From assembly GCA_007117255.1 (NCBI GenBank), contig SKGU01000031.1:1-21633 (forward strand): a DNA stretch of 21,633 nucleotides. The letters run 5' to 3'. This document shows positions 1-6,795 of this stretch, in pieces (position 1 is the stretch's first letter; each line of letters begins with the position of its first letter). Source of the stretch: Natronohydrobacter sp. GTDB lineage: Bacteria; Pseudomonadota; Alphaproteobacteria; Rhodobacterales; Rhodobacteraceae. The translations under genes were made by a program, and so were the position numbers. A model generated the notes under the pieces. That model was not told the DNA's origin and searched no databases. It saw only the letters and a program-made list of their open reading frames with translations.

Positions 1-1088
1 GGCTCCAGCCCGGTCGGGCCCTGGCGGGTATATGCGAATTCCACCTCGCGCAAAGCGCCATTGGCGTGCACTGCCACGGGCATTGCGTTGGTGACGATCC
101 GCACCCCTTCATTGGCTGCGTGGCTGAGCTCATAATCGGACGCCCCCATATCCGCGCGCCCGCGCCGATACACCATCGTTACATGTTCCGCGCCCAGAAG
201 CCGCGACTGCACTGCCGCATCCACGGCCGTCATGCCGCCCCCGATCACCACCACATGCCGCCCGATGGGAAGCGTGGACAGATCATCCGTCTGGCGCAGC
301 TCGGCGATGAAATCGACCGCATCGCGCGCACCCGGCGCATCCTCGCCCGCCACACCCAATGCATTCACACCGGCAAGGCCCATACCAAGGAACACTGCGT
401 CAAACTCCGCCTGCAGATCGGACAGCGCGCCGTCGACACCCAGTTTCCAACCCTGCCGGATCGTGATCCCGCCAATCTGCAGCAACCAGTCGACTTCAGA
501 GCGCGCGAAATCATGCGCGGCCTTATAGGCCGCAATGCCGTATTCATTCAGCCCACCGGGCTTTTCGCGCGCCTCATACACAGTCACATCATGGCCATGC
601 AGCGCAAGCCGGTGTGCGCAAGCCAGCCCGGCAGGCCCCGCGCCGACCACCGCAACGCGCTTGCCAGTCAAGGCTGCGCGGGTGAAAGGATGGGCATTTT
701 TCGCAATCAGCTTGTCTGTGGCATAACGCTGCAAACGCCCGATTTCGACGGGTTTGCCTTCTGCCGCTTCGCGCACGCAGGCCCCTTCGCACAGTGTTTC
801 GGTCGGGCAGACACGCGCGCACATGCCGCCAAGGATATTCTGGTTAAAGATGGTCTTGCCTGCCGCTTCAGGCTGGCCCGCCTGTATCTGGCGGATGAAC
901 AGCGGAATGTCGATTTCCGTCGGACAGGCCGTGATACAGGGCGCGTCGTGACAGAAATAGCATCGATCTGCCGCCACCATCGCCTCATGCGGGTCATAGT
1001 CGGGATAAAGATCGTCGAAATGGCGCGCGTAATCATCACGATCGAGACGCGCAGGGACAATTCCGGGAGTCGTTGGGCTGTTGGACAT
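1..1088 (-). CDS. preT: NAD(P)-dependent oxidoreductase, PreT-like (partial at window edge)
   Basis: This is probably the Fe-S/FAD subunit that passes electrons from NAD(P)H to dihydropyrimidine dehydrogenase (PreA) in reductive uracil/thymine breakdown. The N-terminus carries Fer4_20-type cysteines C43, C46, C51 and C55P, and a second set, CARVCP with later cysteines, at about 90-104. A FAD-binding Rossmann motif (VGAGPAGLACAHRL) follows, then a second dinucleotide site (VIGGGMTAVDAA). The ATG at 1088 is the first start and is preceded by a weak AAGG. 362 codons are visible before the window ends, so the C-terminus is missing; PreT proteins are usually about 410-460 residues. Glutamate synthase small subunits share this architecture and cannot be excluded without the downstream gene, which should be preA if the call is right. 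A perfect inverted repeat sits 15 bp upstream of the start. Confidence 0.75.
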   Translation of the reverse strand, partial: MSNSPTTPGIVPARLDRDDYARHFDDLYPDYDPHEAMVAADRCYFCHDAPCITACPTEIDIPLFIRQIQAGQPEAAGKTIFNQNILGGMCARVCPTETLCEGACVREAAEGKPVEIGRLQRYATDKLIAKNAHPFTRAALTGKRVAVVGAGPAGLACAHRLALHGHDVTVYEAREKPGGLNEYGIAAYKAAHDFARSEVDWLLQIGGITIRQGWKLGVDGALSDLQAEFDAVFLGMGLAGVNALGVAGEDAPGARDAVDFIAELRQTDDLSTLPIGRHVVVIGGGMTAVDAAVQSRLLGAEHVTMVYRRGRADMGASDYELSHAANEGVRIVTNAMPVAVHANGALREVEFAYTRQGPTGLE

Positions 1089-1102
1089 ATGGCTGGCCTT
1101 GC

Positions 1103-1131
1103 TTTGACTGGCTCTTGTCTCATCAGTCAAA
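1103..1131. repeat. Perfect inverted repeat upstream of preT-like gene, candidate operator
   Basis: TTTGACTG (1103-1110) and CAGTCAAA (1124-1131) are perfect inverted copies separated by 13 bp. Their centres are 21 bp apart, about two helical turns, which suits a dimeric or paired repressor. The inner edge is 15 bp from the start codon. The AT-rich stretch just upstream (about 1140-1180) probably holds the promoter, but I cannot assign a clear -35/-10 pair. Confidence 0.55.
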
Positions 1132-1226
1132 CACGGTTCAGTTTTTTTATCAATTAGTAAAATTTTCAAATCGGACAAAATTCTGCGTATCGCTGAAAAT
1201 CCGGGCAATCGCGGGGGGATGCAGGG

Positions 1227-3956
1227 TTACTCTGCGACACTGGCCTGAGACTGCGCGGCACGCGCATCGGCGTCACGCGGTTGCAGCACCATCGGGAAAC
1301 TGACGCGAAAGGCGGCGCCGCCTTGTCCGGGCACATAGGTGATGTCGCCGCCGAGATTGTGCATGATCTCGCGGCAGATCGCGAGACCAAGCCCTGCCCC
1401 GCCGGCCTGCATGGAATCCGTCAGGCGCGAGAATTTCTCGAAAATCAGTGCCTGCTTGTCGCGCGGAATACCTGCACCATTATCGATAAAATCGACCTCG
1501 ACCTTATCCTTGCGACTGCGCACCTTTATCTGCATCTGGGGATCATCAGAAATGCAATATTTCCGCGCATTCGACAGGATATTGATGAAAACCTGCGTCA
1601 GTCGCCCCGCATCGGTGATGATTTCCAGCCCTTCCGGATCCCGGTTGCGCAAGATCCGGAACTTGCGATCTGCCTGCACCGATTCTGATGATCGGATCGC
1701 CTTGTCGATCAGATCACGCAACTGCACCGGCGCGATATTCAACTGCACTTGCCCATGCTCCAGGACGCTGAGATCGAGCAGATCATCCAACAGCCGGGTC
1801 AGCCGGATTGATTCGTCATGGATGATCTGGGCGAAATGCGCGCGCTCCTCCGGGGACATTGCGTCGCTGTCCATCATGATCTCGGAAAATGCTCGTATAG
1901 ACGTCATCGGCGTGCGCAACTCGTGGCTGATCTGCGATAGAAAGGCGTCTTTCTGCACTGAGAGTTTCTGCAACATCTCATTGGCATCGCGCAGCTTGCG
2001 CGCCGTGCGCGAGAGTTCTTCGGATTTCGCTTCAAGCTGGGCAGAATATTCCATGATCTGCGCGGTTTCCGACGCCACGGCCATCAAATCCTCGACTGAC
2101 ACAACCGCGGTGCCCACGCTTTGCGCAAGCATTGCATGGGCCGTCGCCGCGCCGACAGAGCCTGAGAATTTCAGCTCCAGTGCTTCAAGGAATTCCGGCG
2201 TGATATCGGGCAGAAAGCCTTGCTTTCCCTGCGCCTCGGCCTGTGCACGAAAGAACGCCTGTCCTTCTATCGGGCCAAGAATACGCTGCGCCATGGGCAG
2301 CAGGTCTTCGGCCTCGGCGACAGGGCGCGTCCAGCTGCGCGCAGGGCCAGAGCGGTCGAACACGTCGACAAACAGCGCACCCTGAACCCGCTCGATCGGG
2401 CTGGGGAAGCTGAGAAGCGAGCCCAGGCAAAATACCAGCGCATTGAGCATCAGCGACCAGAACAGTGCATGAAGAAGCGGGTCCAGCGTACTGATTCCAA
2501 AGAGACTATAAGGCCTGAGCCAAGACAGACCGAACAGCCCTTCCTGCATCAGTTGCGCAGACATCAGAATGTCGGGGCCGAAACTGGGCAGGAACAGCGT
2601 GTAGAACCATAGCGCCATGCCAACAATCAGCCCCAGCGCCGCGCCTGTGCGCGACGCACCGCGCCAGAATAATGCACCCAGTAGCGCGGGTAGAACCTGT
2701 GCGACGCCCACGAAAGCAATCAATCCAATCGCGGCCAGCGCCTCGGAGCCGCCAGTGACGACGTAATAGAGATAGCCCAGCGCCAGAACCAGCGTGATCG
2801 ACAAGCGCCGAACGCTGAGCACAAGTAGCCGCATATCGCCCTGGTCGAGACTTCGCGCCGCGCGCAGCTTGAGCCAGAGCGGAACAACGATATGGTTCGA
2901 CACCATTGTCGCCAGCGCAAGCGACGCCACAATCACCATGGATGTGGCCGCTGAAAACCCGCCCAGAAAGGACAAGAGCGCCAACCCATCCTGCCCCAGC
3001 GCCAGCGGTACGGTCAGCACGAACATGTCGGGATTGGAGCCTTCGGGCATAAGCTCCATGCCCACAACGGCAATCGGCAGCACGAACAAGCTGATCAGAA
3101 ACAGGTACAGCGGAAACGCCCAACTGGCTGTCGCGAGATGCTGGTCGTTGGTATTTTCAACAACGAGCACCTGAAACATGCGTGGCAGGCAGACAATCGC
3201 GATGGCCGAAAGCAGGATCAGCCCGCTCCAGCGTCCCGGCTGGATTTCCCATTCCGGCAACGCCTGCGCATCAATCCGCGCAAGGATATCCGCCGGGCCG
3301 GAGGCGACAAACCAGACCACGAAAATCCCCACAGCGAGCAGGGCTACCAATTTCACAACTGCCTCGACTGCAATAGCAGTGACGACACCGTGATGCTGTT
3401 CATTGGCATCAAGATTGCGGGTGCCGAACGCGATGGTGAAGAACGCAAGCCCCACTGCCACCCAGAAGGCGATCAGCGTGCGGTCCCCTGCAAGGCTTGC
3501 GCCCACGGGATCTGTGACAAAGACGGTGAAGGATTGTGAAATCGACTGAAGTTGCAGCGCGATATACGGCGTGCCTGCCGCGATGCATAGCAACGTGACG
3601 ATCACGCCCAGAAGATTGGACTTCCCGTAGCGCGCCGAAATCATGTCCGCGATCGAGGTCACGCGGTTCTCGCGCCCAATCCGCACCAGCTTGCGCAATA
3701 ACACCCACCAGCCCACGAAAACCAGCGTCGGGCCAAGATAGATCGTCATGAATTCCAGCCCCGACCGGGTGGCGTAGCCAACCGCGCCGTAGAATGTCCA
3801 GGCGGTGCAATAGACAGACAGCGACAGCGTGTAGACAGCGGGCGAACGCAACCAGTCGGCGCGCCCTTCATCGGCGCTGCGTTCTGCCAGCGATGCCACC
3901 ACGAACAGCAGGATGACATAGGCCAGACAGGTCAGGACCAGCATGTTGAAGGACAT
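1227..3956 (-). CDS. Sodium/solute symporter-fused sensor histidine kinase (CbrA/CrbS-like)
   Basis: This 909-residue membrane kinase has an N-terminal sodium:solute symporter domain (about 1-500, roughly a dozen hydrophobic helices). A segment at about 560-640 resembles the STAC linker of CbrA-type proteins and is followed by a coiled coil (about 630-668). The kinase core has an H-box with His678 (SQISHELRTP), an N-box (NILSNARKY, near 795), a G1 box (DNGAGIP, near 825) and a G2 box (GGAGLGLAIC, near 850). No PAS domain or fused receiver is seen. Characterised relatives (CbrA, CrbS) sense histidine, acetate or other carbon sources, sometimes transporting the ligand; the substrate here is unknown. 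It begins 5 bp after the small membrane protein gene ends, so both are in one operon with the receiver gene. The ATG at 3956 is the first start and precedes the first helix directly. Confidence 0.9.
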   Translation of the reverse strand: MSFNMLVLTCLAYVILLFVVASLAERSADEGRADWLRSPAVYTLSLSVYCTAWTFYGAVGYATRSGLEFMTIYLGPTLVFVGWWVLLRKLVRIGRENRVTSIADMISARYGKSNLLGVIVTLLCIAAGTPYIALQLQSISQSFTVFVTDPVGASLAGDRTLIAFWVAVGLAFFTIAFGTRNLDANEQHHGVVTAIAVEAVVKLVALLAVGIFVVWFVASGPADILARIDAQALPEWEIQPGRWSGLILLSAIAIVCLPRMFQVLVVENTNDQHLATASWAFPLYLFLISLFVLPIAVVGMELMPEGSNPDMFVLTVPLALGQDGLALLSFLGGFSAATSMVIVASLALATMVSNHIVVPLWLKLRAARSLDQGDMRLLVLSVRRLSITLVLALGYLYYVVTGGSEALAAIGLIAFVGVAQVLPALLGALFWRGASRTGAALGLIVGMALWFYTLFLPSFGPDILMSAQLMQEGLFGLSWLRPYSLFGISTLDPLLHALFWSLMLNALVFCLGSLLSFPSPIERVQGALFVDVFDRSGPARSWTRPVAEAEDLLPMAQRILGPIEGQAFFRAQAEAQGKQGFLPDITPEFLEALELKFSGSVGAATAHAMLAQSVGTAVVSVEDLMAVASETAQIMEYSAQLEAKSEELSRTARKLRDANEMLQKLSVQKDAFLSQISHELRTPMTSIRAFSEIMMDSDAMSPEERAHFAQIIHDESIRLTRLLDDLLDLSVLEHGQVQLNIAPVQLRDLIDKAIRSSESVQADRKFRILRNRDPEGLEIITDAGRLTQVFINILSNARKYCISDDPQMQIKVRSRKDKVEVDFIDNGAGIPRDKQALIFEKFSRLTDSMQAGGAGLGLAICREIMHNLGGDITYVPGQGGAAFRVSFPMVLQPRDADARAAQSQASVAE

Positions 3957-3961
3957 CTGCG

Positions 3962-4249
3962 CTAGTCCTTAGATGGCGCGGATGGGCGGGGCTGTCGCTT
4001 CGGGATATCCAGCGTCCGGCGCAACCCCCGCGATAACAGGAACGATCCGGCAATCAGCCCGAACCAGACCAGAAAGAGATACACGCCTTCGCTGGCAGTG
4101 GGCGGCGCCTCGGTTTGTGGGCTGTGGCGCATCAGTGGCAACAGCACCAGAACCACACCCAGAACCGGCAGGAAACGCGCAGCGTCCATCAGGCGGCGCA
4201 TGCGGTACGTTTCGCGGGCCAGGAATTGCGGGCTGCGGGGTGGTTTCAT
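3962..4249 (-). CDS. Small two-helix membrane protein in symporter-kinase operon
   Basis: I do not recognise this 95-residue protein as a named family. It has a basic N-terminal tail (about 1-25), a hydrophobic helix at about 26-40, a short loop rich in Pro, Glu and Thr, a second helix at about 55-73 (VYLFLVWFGLIAGSFLL), and a basic, proline-rich tail. The positive ends predict both termini in the cytoplasm. Its start overlaps the receiver stop by 4 bases (ATGA), and its stop lies 5 bp before the kinase start, so translation is probably coupled. The size, two-helix layout and position beside a symporter domain recall the DUF4212 small subunits of ActP-type sodium:solute symporters, but I see no clear sequence match. 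It may be an accessory subunit of the kinase's transport/sensor domain. Confidence 0.8.
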   Translation of the reverse strand: MKPPRSPQFLARETYRMRRLMDAARFLPVLGVVLVLLPLMRHSPQTEAPPTASEGVYLFLVWFGLIAGSFLLSRGLRRTLDIPKRQPRPSAPSKD

Positions 4250-4614
4250 GGCCCTGCCAACTCGCGCACAGTGGCGATGACATCGGCATTGGCGAAAGGC
4301 TTGGTCATAAAGCGCGTCACTCCAAGACGTTCAGCTTCGTCGCGGTCGGCACTCTGGCCTTTGGCCGTCAGCATCAACACAGGCAAATCACGGGTCATCG
4401 CCTGCCCGCGCAAGGTTTTCAGAATATCAAAACCACTCACGCCCGGTAGCATCAGATCAAGGATCAACAGATCAGGTGGGTCTGACTGCATTGCGCCCAT
4501 TGCGGTCAATCCGTCAGCAGACACATCAACCCGCCAGCCATCACGCGTCAGGATAAAGCGCAGCGCCTCAGAGATATTCGGCTCGTCCTCGATGACCAAG
4601 ACGCGCTTCTCCAT
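4246..4614 (-). CDS. Stand-alone response regulator receiver protein
   Basis: This 122-residue protein is only a CheY-like receiver domain. The acidic pair is E9/D10, the phosphoacceptor is D53 (LLILDLMLPG), the switch Thr is T83 (MLTAKG) and the conserved Lys is K105 (MTKPF). No DNA-binding or other output domain follows, so the signal must pass to another protein, be a phosphate sink, or act through protein contacts. It is the first gene of an operon with the small membrane protein and the symporter-fused kinase, and the kinase is the likely phosphodonor. A very G-rich ribosome binding region precedes the ATG at 4614. A candidate promoter lies at 4733-4761. Confidence 0.9.
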   Translation of the reverse strand: MEKRVLVIEDEPNISEALRFILTRDGWRVDVSADGLTAMGAMQSDPPDLLILDLMLPGVSGFDILKTLRGQAMTRDLPVLMLTAKGQSADRDEAERLGVTRFMTKPFANADVIATVRELAGP

Positions 4615-4732
4615 CGCAAGCCCCCCTCCCTTACGGGGACCGGGGCGCGCGCACTCCTGACACTGTGGTCATTGGGCGCACCCCGATCACTTTGCACGGC
4701 GACCCTATTCCTCCCATCGCCTTGCATCGCTT

Positions 4733-4761
4733 ATTTATGCAGCTTCACGCGCCTGTGTCAA
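4733..4761 (-). promoter_or_regulatory. Candidate promoter of receiver/symporter-kinase operon
   Basis: On the minus strand a perfect TTGACA (4756-4761) is followed after 17 bp by ATAAAT (4733-4738). It lies in the 155-bp gap after the ScfR-like gene and about 120 bp before the receiver start. The -35 match is exact, but the -10 matches only in part. Confidence 0.4.
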
Positions 4762-4784
4762 AGTGACATTCACCCTGCTGTCAC
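4756..4784. repeat. Cluster of TGTCA/TGACA half-sites around the candidate -35
   Basis: TGTCA (4756-4760), TGACA (4764-4768) and TGTCAC (4779-4784) form two overlapping inverted pairs: TGTCA-3-TGACA, and GTGACA (4763-4768)-10-TGTCAC. They cover the -35 element and the stop codon of the upstream regulator gene, so an operator role is possible. Part of the array is coding sequence. Confidence 0.35.
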
Positions 4785-6089
4785 AAGAATAGAGGGCTCA
4801 CGTCGTGCCGCACAGTCCAGCTGGGCGCAGGTTCGGCAACTTGCCCCGACAGAAAGCGGCTCTGCCCCCGCATCCGGCACCGCATCTGTTGGCAGAATCA
4901 GCATCGTGGCATGAAGGACATTCGGCATGCCAAAGCCCATCTCCGTCTGTGCCGAAGCATAAGCATAGGTCAGAAAACGCCGCCCCAAACGTCCCGCGGT
5001 CATGACTGGCATCCGCAAACGCATATATGGGCGTTGCAAAGATTGATACAGCGGCCAGAGCGGACAGGCCCCGCCAAAGCGGGGCAGCGCGAAACCTTCC
5101 AGCCCACGCCGAAAAACCAGCGTGCCCGAATTATCACAAATGACCAGCCCCGGCGCAGGCAGCGAGGCTTGCGCCATGACCTTCGGGGGCAACAAAGCCA
5201 GTCGGCGCAAAACCTGATCGAAAGGCACCTGAAAACGATCGGCTAGCTGGTCAGGGGCCGCGCCAAGTTCTTGAAGCGCGACACGAAGCGGTTCCAACGG
5301 CAGCGCCACCGCGTCAGCCCGAAACCGATCAAGCCACTGCCGCGCCAACTGACGTGATGCCTCTGAGGACAATTCAACCTGTCCCACAAGAAGTGCCTCC
5401 AGATCCGCCGGACCAGTCTCGAGCTCGGGCAAATGAAAATCTTTGCTGGCCAGCCAGTATTCGACCTCTTCCTGTGGCGCGGCAAGCCCGGTTTCGTCAT
5501 TCTTGCCAGCGTCAAGGTAATTGACCAGCGCCACGGCGCCTTCGGCCAGCCGCGCACTGTCCTGCACGATATTGTTGTGAAACCGCGCCTGCCATTCAGG
5601 CTCGATCTGCTGGGCATCACCCAGAATGGTTGCAGTGGACTGCACAGATGTCACCGCCGAGATGATCTCGTGCAACGCTTCGCCCAGATAGGGATCATGG
5701 GTCATGCGATCGTTCAGGTGCTCGACCACCCGCTCCAGCCGCTCGACCCGCGCCTGAGTTTCGGCCAGCACTTTGGCCCAGCCCGGAAAACGGCCTGTGA
5801 ATTCATCAATCCGTTCAAGTTCTTCGACCGTGGCATCGCTGCGCAGCGCGGCGGCGCGCGCGCTCTCGACCAGACGGCTATCGCCATCCTCGACCAGCGC
5901 ATCCGCAGACACACCCAGCGCCTGCGCCAAAGCCCCCAGCAACTCCGCGCCAACCTTGCGGCGATTATGCTCGATCAGATTGAGGTATGAAGGCGACACC
6001 CCCACCTCGCGCGCCAATTCAGCCTGACGCAGCCCGCGCAGGTTGCGGCGAGCGCGAATACGGGTTCCGGTCAGGGCAGAACGTGCCAT
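4770..6089 (-). CDS. XRE/ScfR-like transcriptional regulator (short-chain fatty acyl-CoA regulator type)
   Basis: This 439-residue cytoplasmic DNA-binding regulator has an XRE/Cro helix-turn-helix at about 7-65 (RQAELAREVGVSPSYLNLIE). The C-terminal half resembles the DUF2083/ScfR sensing domain (VICDNSGTLVFRR, ACPLWPLYQSL) and ends in Cys418-x2-Cys421-x4-Cys426. Family members such as RamB, PccR and ScfR bind short-chain acyl-CoA and control acetate or propionate metabolism. The HExxH metalloprotease-like segment common in the middle of the family is absent; instead 130-193 looks like a two-helix hairpin beginning with a His-Glu pair at 140-141. The start at 6089 is preferred over 6140: it has AAAGGA 8 bp upstream, matches the family N-terminus, and leaves the 6113-6131 repeat outside the gene. 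It is divergent from accB-accC, a plausible but unproven target. Confidence 0.8.
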   Translation of the reverse strand: MARSALTGTRIRARRNLRGLRQAELAREVGVSPSYLNLIEHNRRKVGAELLGALAQALGVSADALVEDGDSRLVESARAAALRSDATVEELERIDEFTGRFPGWAKVLAETQARVERLERVVEHLNDRMTHDPYLGEALHEIISAVTSVQSTATILGDAQQIEPEWQARFHNNIVQDSARLAEGAVALVNYLDAGKNDETGLAAPQEEVEYWLASKDFHLPELETGPADLEALLVGQVELSSEASRQLARQWLDRFRADAVALPLEPLRVALQELGAAPDQLADRFQVPFDQVLRRLALLPPKVMAQASLPAPGLVICDNSGTLVFRRGLEGFALPRFGGACPLWPLYQSLQRPYMRLRMPVMTAGRLGRRFLTYAYASAQTEMGFGMPNVLHATMLILPTDAVPDAGAEPLSVGASCRTCAQLDCAARREPSILVTAG

Positions 6090-6112
6090 CGAGTCGATCC
6101 TTTCAAAGATCG

Positions 6113-6131
6113 ATTTACAGAAATTTACAGA
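6113..6131. repeat. Direct repeat ATTTACAGA x2 upstream of ScfR-like gene
   Basis: Two exact 9-mers, ATTTACAGA (6113-6121 and 6123-6131), have a 10-bp period, so they face the same side of the helix. They lie 24-42 bp before the regulator start, in the region divergent to accB. The half-site resembles the TTTGCAAA-like sites reported for ScfR-family regulators, so autoregulation is possible. Confidence 0.45.
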
Positions 6132-6189
6132 CCAGGTCATCCCGTTTTCGTTATCTGGTCACGAAAGCCGCTGGTTGACAATCACGGGC

Positions 6190-6218
6190 TTCACAGTGCA
6201 GACGCAAACCGGTATAAG
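6190..6218 (+). promoter_or_regulatory. Candidate accBC promoter
   Basis: TTCACA (6190-6195), a 17-bp spacer and TATAAG (6213-6218) form a good housekeeping-type promoter. It lies 76 bp before the accB start, in the divergent region shared with the ScfR-like gene. A lone TTGACA at 6175-6180 has no well-placed -10. Confidence 0.45.
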
Positions 6219-6294
6219 CCAGCGCCAATCGGTTGCTGGACCTGCCGGGCCAGAGCCAACCGGGCCGACCTGCCCCCAGATTTTGAGGAACGAG

Positions 6295-6783
6295 ATGACG
6301 CAAAGCCGCAATGATGCAGATGTCGCCTTTATCAAAGCCCTTGCGGAACTTCTCAATGAGAATGATCTGGCCGAGTTGAGCGTGAAGCGCGATTACGGCG
6401 ACAACGACAGCCTGAATGTGAAAGTCTCGAAGATCGGCGCGCAGCCGGTGTTTCAGCAGACTGCGGCCGCACCGATGGCAGCCCCCGCACCCACAGCCCC
6501 TGCCCCGGCGGCGGCAAAACCAGAGCTGCCTGCAGACCCCGCACAGCACCCTGGCGCTGTCACCTCGCCCATGGTCGGCACAGCCTATCTTGCGGCGGAA
6601 CCGGGTGCGTCGAATTTCGTCACTGTCGGCGCACAGGTTTCGGAAGGCGACACGCTGCTGATCATCGAGGCGATGAAAACCATGAACCACATTCCGGCAC
6701 CGCGCGCGGGAACGGTCAAGCGCATACTGGTCGGCGATGGCAGCCCTGTCGAATTCGGTGCGCCGCTTGTGATCCTCGAATAA
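6295..6783 (+). CDS. accB: Acetyl-CoA carboxylase biotin carboxyl carrier protein
   Basis: AccB carries the biotin that shuttles carboxyl groups from biotin carboxylase to carboxyltransferase in the first step of fatty acid synthesis. The 162-residue product has an N-terminal region (1-50), an Ala/Pro-rich flexible linker (about 55-86) and a C-terminal biotinyl domain. The biotin attachment motif is EAMKTM with Lys128. Length is normal for the family. The ATG at 6295 follows GAGGAA at 6285-6290. An upstream in-frame extension to 6043 is rejected because it runs into the divergent regulator. accC begins 12 bp after the stop, so the two form one operon. In many Rhodobacterales aroQ precedes accB; here the ScfR-like regulator takes that place. 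Confidence 0.96.
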   Translation: MTQSRNDADVAFIKALAELLNENDLAELSVKRDYGDNDSLNVKVSKIGAQPVFQQTAAAPMAAPAPTAPAPAAAKPELPADPAQHPGAVTSPMVGTAYLAAEPGASNFVTVGAQVSEGDTLLIIEAMKTMNHIPAPRAGTVKRILVGDGSPVEFGAPLVILE

Positions 6784-6795
6784 GGCCGCGACGTG

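Noticed and set aside
66..1157. A 363-codon open frame on the plus strand opposite the preT-like gene
   Set aside because: It is a shadow of the minus-strand gene, whose product has clear Fe-S and Rossmann motifs. The plus frame shows no recognisable domain and is rich in His and Arg, typical of antisense frames at high GC.
1339..2385. A 348-codon plus-strand frame opposite the kinase domain
   Set aside because: Serine- and arginine-rich translation without motifs; the opposite strand encodes the H, N and G boxes.
6090..6140. N-terminal extension of the ScfR-like regulator to 6140
   Set aside because: The start at 6089 has a good ribosome binding site and the family N-terminus; the extension covers a repeated regulatory-looking sequence.
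6043..6294. Upstream extension of accB
   Set aside because: It overlaps the divergent regulator gene and the promoter region, and AccB proteins start at MTQS-like sequence with the ribosome binding site seen here.
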